64,000 nucleotides of DNA from Magnolia sinica (taxonomy: Eukaryota; Streptophyta; Magnoliopsida; Magnoliales; Magnoliaceae): assembly GCF_029962835.1 (NCBI RefSeq), contig NC_080577.1, forward strand, positions 31,416,501 through 31,480,500, written 5' to 3'. Below are positions 22,301-32,300 of this stretch, piece after piece (positions within the stretch are counted from its first letter, which is position 1; each line of letters begins with the position of its first letter). A model generated the notes under the pieces. That model was not told where the DNA came from and did not search any database. It saw only the letters and a list, made by a program, of their open reading frames with translations. A program made the position numbers and the translations under genes.

Positions 22301-22409
22301 CACTAGTCATATGCCTTGAACATCCACTGTCTAGGTACCACTTTGAATGGCTTGTAGCTTTGAAAGTAGTGTGGGCAACCAAGCAGGTAACTTTAGGAAC
22401 CCATTTCAT
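19374..22409 (-). pseudogene. Sirevirus B pol (protease, integrase, reverse transcriptase, RNase H)
   Basis: The minus strand holds a near-complete pol. Protease: WYLDSGCSRHM with catalytic DSG at about 22330. GAG-pre-integrase: LWHKRLGHVHYRNLYRL at about 21960-21910. The integrase core follows, with a stop at about 21588 and another before 21446. Reverse transcriptase spans about 20880-20060, with [10 protein letters not shown] at about 20560 and YVDDIIYGS at about 20310; it has a stop at 20820 and a frameshift near 20465. RNase H spans about 19830-19380, with DADWAG and STAEAEY, and stops near 19720. It is more complete than pol of Sirevirus A and served as the guide for what A has lost. 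Not functional as it stands. Confidence 0.94.
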
Positions 22410-24138
22410 AACTGTTTTGGGTTTAGGAGTATAGTCGGTCTTCTTTTGATTGTAGTTATTGTTAGACTCACTGAGTTAGATTTTAAGATCTCCTTAAGAA
22501 GATCAACAATTTTCTCAGCTAAAGGGTTTTGGTTCTGATTTTTATAGTTGATATAGTTGTTTTTAGGTTTTTGAAAAGTTTTAGAATTTTTAGAAAAAAT
22601 TTGATTACTTTTTCCTTTTGAGTTCGAAGTTTTTCCTCTCACAAACTTGGGAGGAGTGTTCTTCTGTTTAGGAGGAATATTCTTATCGTAGCCCAAATCG
22701 GATCAGTCGCCACATTTTCTTGATTCAAATAAAAGTTTTTCTAACTTTGGATCACCTTGGGCATATCTCCATGGATCCTTTAAACTCAAAAGAGAAGAGA
22801 CTTCAAGTTTAAGTTTTTCATTTTCAGATTTCAGATTTTCAATCTATGAGGTTTTGAATTCCAAATCGCATTTGTAATTTTCAAAATAATCTGAAATATG
22901 GGATTTTTCTAAAACAAGAGACTCAAAATTTTCTTTAAGCTTTGAAAATTTTTCTTTTTGAAGTTTAAGTTTCACAGCAGTTTTACAACTTTTCTTGTAT
23001 AGGGCATTGTAAGCATCTTGAAGATCATCTTCATTTTCACATTCACTGTTCAAATTTTCTTCACTTGTTGAATCATTATCTGAAAATGTGAATTTGGCTA
23101 GAGTCATAAGAGCTTTAACTTCACTCCCCGACTCGATTTCAGAATCTTCTGAATCAGAAGAGGCTTCAGAATCAGAGGATTCATCCCAAGTAGCCAACAT
23201 ACTCTTCTTTTTGGGTTTGTCCTTTTTAGGACACTTGTTTGCTAAATGCCTATATTTTTGGCAGTTGTAACATTGACTATCTTTTAAAGATTTTCAAGTC
23301 TTAGATTTAGATTTAGATCTTTTCTTATCATTTGCTTTTTGAAAATCAACCCTCTTTTTACTGTTGAAAATTTTGTAAAACTTTTTCGCTAAAAGGGCCA
23401 CATTGTCTTCAAAATTTTCTAAATCAGAATTGTTTTCTTGAGAAACATTTTTAGAAGACTTAAGGGCAATAGATTTTCCTTTAGGACCTTTAAAATTTAA
23501 CTCGTAGGTTTGTAAAGACCTAACTAATTCTTCTACCCTCATAGTATCCGTATCACGAAGTTCCTGAATCACAGTTACCTTAGAATTAAACCGTTCAGGA
23601 AGTGAGCGTAATATTTTTGCACACACTTTACTTTCTGGAATTTTATCTCCAATACCCACATAGAGTTCACAATGTCATTTAATCTAGTGTAGAAGTCCAT
23701 AAATATTTCATTTTCTTCCATATGTATTTCCTCAAATTTGGTTGTGAGGATTTAGACTTTAGATTTATTGACAATTGATGTACCCTCATGTGTCATTTCT
23801 AAAATATTCCAAGTTTACTTTGCAGAATCACATGATATAATTCTTTTGAATTCATCCGGTGATAGTGCGTAAGTGATTGCATTTAGTGCTTTGGCATTTG
23901 CACTACTCTCACTTTTCTGAAGTATGGTCCATGAGAAATAAGGTGTTACTCTCATTGATTTTGAACCATCGATCCCAGTTACTTCAGTGGTAGGAGGGGT
24001 CCATTCATTCATTGTGACTAGCCACACACTTTCATCCATGGATTTAAGGAAGATCCTCATCCTGGCTTTCCAATAGGCATAATTGGTGCCATCAAAAGGA
24101 GGAGGCCTAGTGACTGAAAGGCTATCAAAATTTGACAT
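22406..24138 (-). pseudogene. Sirevirus B gag
   Basis: Starts at the ATG at 24138, close to the primer-binding site, with RPPPFDGTNYAYWKARM, the standard start of Copia gag (DUF4219/UBN2 type). A stop at 23815 and a frameshift near 23665 break the N-terminal half. The middle frame (23659-23294) carries LRSLPERFNSKV. The zinc knuckle (about 23285-23235) reads C-YN-C-QKYR-H-LANK-C, so the usual glycine before the histidine is replaced by arginine. A long acidic and then lysine-rich tail with likely coiled coil follows (23200-22410), with stops at about 22844 and near 22700. This long tail is typical of Sirevirus gag. Confidence 0.9.
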
Positions 24139-24208
24139 CTTATATATAGCTTAGAATGGTTAGCTCAGGAAATAAATCCAAATAATAAGAATTAAAACGA
24201 GCTATTAT

Positions 24209-24220
24209 GCTCTGATACCA
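24209..24220 (-). other. Primer-binding site of Sirevirus B
   Basis: On the minus strand TGGTATCAGAGC lies two bases after the LTR end CCATTTCA and matches initiator tRNA-Met perfectly. Confidence 0.93.
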
Positions 24221-24222
24221 CT

Positions 24223-26126
24223 TGAAATGGCCAAGCTATATGTCCTAGAGGGGGGGGGATGAATAAGATAATGCCAAATTTAAACAATAACAGCGAAATA
24301 TAAATGAATAAAAGATAACATTATTAATAAATCACTATATTGGAATGTAAAGCAACCTCAAAAAAAGAGATTGATATCAATGTTGTTCTAAGGATAACTT
24401 TACACCATAAAAACCAAAGGTTTATGGTAAGACAACCTTATTGCTAGAATAAATTGAATATCAAAAACTCAAATAGAAAGGAAACAAATGAAATAGCAAG
24501 AAATAAATTCTAAACTATTACAACATTCCTCACAATGCTTGAAATGTAAATATTACAATATTCACATTCACATATACATCCCACAAATCTGAATGATCAA
24601 AGATAAAAAATATAAATCACACATCCATAAAACACAAAGAGTTATAGTGGTTCGCTTGTGTGTATACCAACTGTTAAAAAACAACCACACAGATTGCTAC
24701 TCCACTCCTAATATCCTCATACAGGGGATATTAGCGTTCACTATCAAAATAGGTTTTCATAGGTTCACCCAAAACTTTTACAATTGTGTCTTTTTAGAAA
24801 AGGGCTTACACAATTCAAAAACCGTCACTTCTGAGTTTTCTGGCTCTCCTCAGATAACCAACATAATGAGATTTTTCTGGCTTAATCTCAAATAAAACCA
24901 AAAATGAAAATTTACATAAATGTAAAATACCTAGATTTCTCCTTTTGTTGCAGCCCGGAAGAACCAATCGGAGTAGAAAATCGAATGTAGAAGTTCAAAG
25001 TCCAATACTCACTTTAAAATGGTTCTAGGTTCTAATTGATTTTAAATTAAACCAGTTGGGCTAGCTATATTTGATTTTGATTCCAAGAAGAAGGAATATC
25101 ACAATTTCTCTTTTCAATTAAGATTGGAATGTAGAAACAAAATCAAATTAATAAAGCTAACAAAAAAGAATATAAATTATGCACAAAGTAGCTTAAAATG
25201 AACACAAACTTATCTCAGAGTGATCCCTTGATTTTACTTGAATTGAGTTATCAATCTTTAAAATTCATGCTCTATTTATAGTTGCAGAAACTTGAATACG
25301 ACTGTTCCTGAGGACACTATGACTGGTCGTAGGAGAAACAAAGTTTGAATTTTTGAGTGTGATCGGATAAAACCGTTCTACGACTGGTCGTAGGCCCTTA
25401 CGACTGGTCGTAGAATACCCACGACTGGTCATACGATTGGTTGCTGTAGTTTTAGTTGTAGAACCAGGACTGGTCATAGGACGAGTCAACACTGTTCACA
25501 CGACCGATCGAACAAAGTCCAGGAAAGGTCATGGACGAACAGGAAATTCTGAAAAATTGCAACCAACTTAGGACTGGTCTTGGAATTTCTTAGACCGGTC
25601 GAGGCAGTGCTAGGACTAGTTGAATAAGGTTCAAGACTAGTCTTAGAACAGTCCAATTCCATGTAAAATGATTCAATTGAATTATGTATTCAAAATGACC
25701 TACCCTAAGGACAATCTAAGGTCAATCATACCTTGAAAGTGAGGTATGAACATCGAGACTTCATATCTTCAGATGATAGATGGCCTTCAAAGATTGTGAA
25801 GCTTGAGATCTTTGAACTTGATGTAGCACTGAACATGAGATCTTCTATAGCTTGAATAATAATTCATCTTGTGTTGTACACTGACTTGAGTCTTGAACAA
25901 GATCACTTCTACTATTGTAGCTTGTACTTGAATTCTACTATAGTAGCTTGTACTTGCATTTCTTGAAGTAGTTTAAAGTAGTTCTTCGTTCTTAACTTGA
26001 AATAAAGTGCTTAGAGCGGTGATGGAATGTCTTGAATATTTATAACAATGAACTACGCAAGACAGATTGAGGTTTTGACACCACAAAATTTGACAACCAA
26101 AGGAGCATAAAACCATAGCACTTACA
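24223..26126 (-). repeat. 5' LTR of Sirevirus B
   Basis: On the minus strand it begins TGTAAGTGCTATGG and ends CCATTTCA. It contains the palindrome block (25290-25660) and TATA box. It is about 93 bp longer than its partner because it keeps about 107 bases around 24890-24990 that the partner lost. Confidence 0.95.
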
Positions 26127-27510
26127 AGGTTTAGGTTAGGGAGTTGAGATTAGGATTAAGTGTAGGTTTAGGTTTAGGGATTTGAGAATACATTTAGGTT
26201 TTAGGTTTAGGTTATAGGTTTAGGTTTAGGTTTAGGTTAATGTTAGGTTATAGGTTATAAGTTTAAGTTATAGGTTATAGGTTATAGGTTATAGGTTTAG
26301 GTTTAGGTTTAGGTTAAGGTTTAGGTTTAGGTTATAGGTTTAGGTTTAGGTTTAGGTTAATGTTAGGTTATAGGTTATAAGTTTAAGGTATAAGTTATAG
26401 GTTATAGGTTATAGGTTTTGGTTTAGGTTTAGGTTAAGGTTATAGGTTTAGGTTTAAGTTATAGGTTATATGTTATAGGTTATAGCTTTTGGGAATTGAG
26501 AATAGGTTAAGGTTTAGGTTTAGGAAATCGGGTTCGGGTTCGGGATTGGGTTTAAGTTTGGGTTTTGAAGTTTATGTTAGGGAGTTGAGATTAGATTAGG
26601 TGTAGGTTTAGGTTTAGGGATTTGAGATTACATTTAGGTTTTAGGTTTAGGTTATAGGTTTAGGTTTAGGTTAAGGTTTGGTTATAGGTTATAAGTTTAA
26701 GTTATAGGTTATAGGTTATATGTTAAGGTTTAAGTTATAGGTTTTGGTTTAGGTTAAGGTTATAGGTTTAGTTTTAGGTTTAGGTTATAGGTTTAGGTTA
26801 GGTTTAGGTTTAGGTTATAGGTTATAGTTTTTGGGAATTGAGAATTGGTTAAGGTTTAGGTTTAGGAAATCAAGTTCGGATTCGGGATCAGGTTTAGGTT
26901 TGAGTTTTCAAGTTTATGTTTAGGTTTAGGTTTGGGAGTTGAGATTAAGATTAGGTGTAGGTTTAGGTTTAGGGATTTGAGAATGCATTTAGATTTAGGT
27001 TTTAGGTTTAGGTTAAGGTTATAGGTTTAGGTTTAGGTTTAGGTTATAGGTTATAGGTTATAGGTTATAGTTTTAGGGAATTGAGAATAGGTTAAGGTTT
27101 AGGTTTAGGAAATTGTGTTCGGGTTCAGGATCGGGTTTAGGTTTGGGTTTTCAAGTTTAGGTTTATGTTTAGGTTAAGGAGTTGAGATTAGGATTAGGTG
27201 TAGGTTTAGGTTTAAGGATTTGAGAATACATTTAGGTTTTAGGTTTAGGTTCAGGTTTTTGGTTAACGTTATATGTTTAGGTTAGGTTTAGGGTGTGGTT
27301 TAGGTTAAGGTTGTAGGTTTAGGTTAGGTTTAGGTTTAGGTTTAGGTTAAGGTTATAGGTTTAGGTTTAGGTTATAGGTTATAGCTTTAGGGAATTGAGA
27401 ATAGGTTTAGGTTATAAGTTATAGCTTTAGGGAATTGAGAATAGGTTTAGGTTATAGGTTTGGGTGATAGGGTTAGGGTGTGGTTTAGGTTAAGGGTATG
27501 GTCCCTACAA
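26127..27510. repeat. Telomere-like TTTAGG array, right part
   Basis: Continuation of the array at 14211-15476 beyond Sirevirus B, with the same interspersed blocks (GAAATCGGGTTCGGGTTC near 26526 and variants near 26867 and 27112). The two parts together span about 2.6 kb. It degenerates at the right end into GGGTGTGGTTTAGG. Confidence 0.92.
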
Positions 27511-27520
27511 ATATAGATAT

Positions 27521-27848
27521 AAACACGGCCTGTCCAAATGGCCAGGCTACTCCAATGCTGTCCATATGAAATGGCCAGCTTCATCATGGTCATTACAATA
27601 GTTCCTACCTTTCAGGGACCCCCGCTCAACACCCGGATAGCTCCGACACACATCCGGGTCTGCTCCATCAATTTCGAGCAAATACATAAACACGGCCTGT
27701 CTAAATGGCTAGGCCACTCCATTGTTGTCCATAGGAAATGGACAGCTTCATCATGGTCATAACAGCGGTTCCCACCTTCCAAGGACCCCCGCTCAACATC
27801 TGGATAACTTCAACGCACATCCGGGTCTGCTCCATCAATTTTTACGGA
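27521..27848. repeat. Two tandem copies of a 167-bp unit
   Basis: Both units begin AAACACGGCCTGTC (27521 and 27688) and run through CATCCGGGTCTGCTCCATCA. Identity looks near 85 percent by eye. They stand between the telomere-like array and the transposase. Function unknown. Confidence 0.88.
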
Positions 27849-28289
27849 ATTATGCATGTCCTACTCATGAGCATGCCTAATATTTCCAATGCATGGGATT
27901 CAATACAAATACCTTTTCATGATTCAAAGAAGGGAATTCAAGGGTTTTCCTTACCTTCCATTGTATGCATCAAAGGTGCAGATGGCCCCTGAAACACACA
28001 TACATCCTGGGAATCGCTTCTCAAAACCGCAGACTGTTTTGTTTTTGTTTTTGTTTTGAAACTCGTTCATCTCACCTGAAAACCTGTCACATAATGAATA
28101 ACTGTAACCACAATGATAACTATTGTGAATGCACTATAATAAACAAAATTTTATTATTATAGATAACCGTATTTACAACATAGATATCATGCACACAATA
28201 TCACATAATGTATTGTTTGATGAACTACACATGTGCATTCTTGACAAGAGACGTACCAAATGCTTGAATCTGAAATATGCAACTCGAAT

Positions 28290-28873
28290 CCTCCCACATG
28301 CAACATCCGTCCATGATTCACCTTTAATTTGAAAAGCTGTACAATGAAAGTCAGCACGGTGAAATCTTGGGCCCCAGGGTATAGCTCAGCCATTGCGTCT
28401 CGTAGATTTGCTTCAAACTCATTAGTTTCATTTTCTCTAAAGACGCCTTCAACTATAGGGGTCACATTGGGCTCATCCTGTACAACTTCATCTAGGTTAT
28501 TACCACCAAGTTCTTGAACGATCGCGTTGTGAACCTCATTTAAGTTCGGGACACTATGGTATTGTTGGGAATTTGATTCACATACAGTACACTTAGGTGA
28601 TACATGCTCCCCATGCATGTTCCAAACCCTATAGCTTGGGTTAAATCCATTTTTCATTAGATGTATTTCCATATCATCATAAGAAATCAAAAAACGTGGA
28701 CATCTGTAAGTGGTGCATGGACAAGGAGCGGATTCTCTACCAGGAAGGTTTTCTTGTGTAAACTTTGAAAAACTTCTGATTCCAGAAAGAAAACGTGGGT
28801 TTAGAAAACTTAGTGTCATCCACTCCCTATTCATTACAGCCAGATCTTGATTAACTAAGGGGTCCATTTTCAA
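28290..28873 (-). pseudogene. TNP2-type CACTA transposase, N-terminal Transpos_assoc domain only
   Basis: On the minus strand an open frame with MNREWMTLSFLNPRFLSGI, a cysteine pair CPCTTYRCPRF and YRVWNMHGEHVSP matches the Transpos_assoc zinc-binding domain found at the start of TNP2 transposases of CACTA elements. Further on, MAELYPGAQDFTVLTFIV matches the following linker of the family. After about residue 190 the match ends, and the catalytic part and C-terminal domains are absent; tandem repeats and the telomere-like array occupy that side. The element therefore cannot move on its own. A predicted acceptor just upstream would join it in frame to captured exons (29036-29302). Confidence 0.85.
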
Positions 28874-29035
28874 CCTGCACCTTATCGAAAATTAAAGTTG
28901 GAAATTAGCCTCATGCACCATTTCCGAACTCTCCCCCAACACATAAGCAGAAGTAACTACATAGCCAATAGAAAGAAGGCAAATGAAAAAATACATTGCA
29001 TTGTAACAGGGCAATTTAAAAAGAGAAGATACCTA

Positions 29036-29302
29036 ACAAGAGTGTGTAATGATGGATTCAGGTTTCCCTTTGGCCAATGCAAAACAATCTAAGGAAAATT
29101 GAGAAGATCCATTACAATACATACTGAGTACACACTTCAGCCTAGATTCAAGACAAGTAAGATAGCCGTTACTTGCAACCAGCAACTGAAATAAGAAAAG
29201 TCATACCTCGGTGAATTCCAGGGATATTGATAATTTTGGATATTTCTTGCTTAAGGCTAAGTAGTCCCTTTCAACGCCCACCAAACAAGATAGGTAAACC
29301 TG
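29036..29302 (-). pseudogene. Two captured host-gene exons spliced in frame to TNP2
   Basis: On the minus strand, exon 1 (29302-29210) follows an acceptor TTTTCAG and ends ACCGAG|GTATGA; exon 2 (about 29092-29036) lies between TCCTTAG and TTAG|GTATC. Both are open, in phase 0 with each other, and encode VGVERDYLALSKKYPKLSIS and VLHWPKGNLNPSLHTLV. A third acceptor (GGTGCAG, about 28880) continues the frame into the TNP2 N-terminus without a stop. The pattern of an L..YP.L..EF..V..WP block resembles plant CCAR1/DBC1-like proteins, but I am not sure. Clean splice sites point to a captured genomic fragment now forming the 5' exons of a chimeric transcript. Confidence 0.6.
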
Positions 29303-32300
29303 AAAATAGAGTATAGTTCAATTATCCCACCTAATAAACTCCAAAGACACCACAATTCCCATATAGAGCAAAAGAAAGAAGTAAATGAAGCAGATTGTTT
29401 GAATCAGCTCTAGATGGAAAAAGACCAAAAGAAGAAGAAGAAGAAATATTGTAGTTGTTTTCTGACTCTTAGCTGTTGTTCCGTGTTCAATGGTTGTTTC
29501 TCTCCTAAAATAATCTCCTCGCATGTAGTAAGACATACAACATCCAGACATTTCATCAAAATTATAAAATTCACGCAATTGAAGGCATATTGCCAGAAAA
29601 AGGCTAGCAGGATGTGAGATTAATGATAAGATACTATTGTCTTTTTTGTCTTTATGCTTGGTATTGATGTGCAAATGAAAACAAGCAAACAGACATCCAT
29701 CCATAAGTTAGCAACTTCTAATATAAATAAATTTCATTTGTTTCTTTTAACAGAAAAATTGAGGAATTTCTGATGCTTATAGGAATCTTGGAAAATGCAG
29801 ATTCCAAGGGTTGGAAAGGAGCAAAGGATTTGGAGATGATCCAAAATAAGGAAACTTAAGTAGGGAAAGACAATTGATCCAGAATAAGGCAACTTAAGTA
29901 AGCATTCATGAAATATGACAATTAGAGTATTTAATCACAAAAGTATCAAGTAATGGTGAAATTTTAGCAATTAAACTGAAATTCCAACAAGTTTATTCAA
30001 TTTCTATGATCAATATTCTAGCAAATATTTGTGTTTGTTTTTCTATAGTTTTGTTTCTTTGTTTTGTTTTTTTGGCTTTTGGCCTTAACAAGATCATCAT
30101 CTTTCCAAATAAAATAAAAAATAAAAAATCTAGCAATCTAATCACAATTCTCAGCATTCAAGTGTAAATTCCAGCATGTGTAAACTTTCTTCCAGTTACT
30201 AACAATCAGTGTCTAGCAATAAGAAATTCCAAGCAATCAATGAACTACATACCAGTCCTTCCCCAGCTCAACCTATTTACGTAGTCAACAAAGGAAGAAA
30301 AGTGCCTCCGATTATGAAAGAAAGAAAAAAAGAAAAAAAGAACATTTCAAATCAAAATCACTTACATATCAAACCAACAATGCAGATGTTAGTCGGTTCA
30401 TAAAACCCTCAAAATTGATAGACAACTGCCATAATTTTTCCATGCAGAGAAAATTTAAAATAAAACCAACATTAAGGGATCATTTGGTTGCTCCAAAATA
30501 TCATGAAAGTACATGATCAATCAGTCTAGTTTGAAGAGGCGTGTTGCCAAAATCGAAGGGAATGCCCACCATTAGGCAAAATTGAAGAGGACCATTACCA
30601 AAATTAATTAAATTTGCTGCATAAATTTCCATAACAATTGTACAAATTTCCATCTTTAAGAATTTTGAAAAGACATGGTGTTTGCCTAACATGCCACTAT
30701 ATGAAAGACATTGACAGTATGGAGGCCAAATTCAAAAGGCAATAAGGCCCTTCTAGTATGGAGGTTGTCTTTAAAGATGGCTTAGGCTAAATACAAATAT
30801 GTTTCTTAGGCCTATCTTGAGCTAAGCATAATTCAAAAACTTGATAACTTGACTTGAAAGCCTAGTTCATCCATGCATTGGCCTCACCTGATGCACAACT
30901 TATACATCTACTTGGTATCTTTGCATAGAATGGCATATTAGGGAGACAAATTATATGATCCGCTTACCCAAGGATATGCATACCATCCTCAGGTCCTTCG
31001 TACAAATGCAGCCCTATTTTGGTCATCTACATAGTAAAGCCATACTCCATTCCTAAGCAACCAAATAGTAAGACATTCCTTAGGCAAGATAGTAGCTACA
31101 ATACAAATCTTTTGAAGAAAAAAAAATATCTATGGAACCTATGCAATGAGAAAATATAGAAGATGATTAGTTTTCTCGGAATGGGAATAAATAGAACTAG
31201 ATGTAGAATGCTAACAGAATTGAATTGTGTCAGAACATAGATCTTCAATATGTTCTTGCTAATAGGAATATCAATCAGCCTATAGTTGGCTCCTAAAGGA
31301 ACAACAAGCTTGGCTCTCTTTTTTTTAAGAGGGTACAGGTGGGTACTAGAACCACTTTTCTCAAAAGATGAAAATATTGTCATTGGACCCTAACCTCTTC
31401 TCTTACTAAAACTTTTATCCAATGGAGCAAATCGAAGGATGACATATCATTCTTACCAGTGAAATAAATTTTCAGAAGCTTAATAGAATGCCTTTTCATG
31501 ATCATTTTAGTTTGGGAAATAAATCTGAATTACTCATATGGTACTAAGAAAATGATACCAGAAAATGCCAACTGAATTAAATAGATATTCCGTATTTAGC
31601 ATGAACAGTTTAATGAACTAATCATCAATGAGTATCAGTAGCTAGTTGCCCACCTCTTGCTTTTGTCCCAATTTTATATATTTTGGTGCATCGTCAACAG
31701 CAACTAAAGCCGGTTCACAGAGTTTTATAGCTACAGGTAGATCCTTTAAATGCCCCCACTTAGGCTACTTCGTCTGTGTGTCATGGCACTCAAATCAGCT
31801 TGGTCAGTTCAATGTGTGCCACATGAGAATGAAGAAAATGAATGGTTGGCCAAAAGTGATCAGCAATCCACACTCAATGCATACTTGTCACAAAAGACAT
31901 TATATTTTTCAAGAACACGACATCCACAACAGGACCCACGAGACAAATGGTTCGGATTGCCTTAACTATAGCTCCTTATTAGAAGTACTTTTTGTTCCTT
32001 TTTAATTCTTTTCCTGGTGGAATGTTTGTTTGAAGCTTGTAACTCTTATCAAGGTCATGTTTGTTGTTGACCAGGAACTGTGGATCCTGTTTCACAAAAA
32101 TTTTAGAATCCCTTGCCACATGATTCTCTTCTTTACAAAGTTATGAACTATTTGTTTCTTGCTTTGTTAGTTTTTTTTTTCTTTTGTTTTCTTTTTTAAT
32201 GGTAGTGGGGGATGGCACCACTGAGAAGTATGTAGAAATGAAAAAGAAAAGGATACACCTATTGAGTGAGGGGCACATCCACCTTATTCCCCGAAAGCTG

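Larger units (their letters stand above)
15477..26126 (-). mobile_element. Copia/Sirevirus B, complete with both LTRs
   Basis: On the minus strand the order is 5' LTR (26126-24223), primer-binding site, gag, pol, palindrome region, extra ORF, PPT and 3' LTR (17287-15477). The duplication AGGTT flanks it at 15472-15476 and 26127-26131, inside the telomere-like array. It is a relative of Sirevirus A in the same lineage, and it keeps the part of gag-pol that A has lost. The genes have several stops and frameshifts, though fewer than in A. Confidence 0.95.

Noticed and set aside
30477..31070. MITE bounded by ATTTGGTTGC and GCAACCAAAT
   Set aside because: The inverted ends match over only about ten bases, and no target-site duplication is visible; kept only as a remark.
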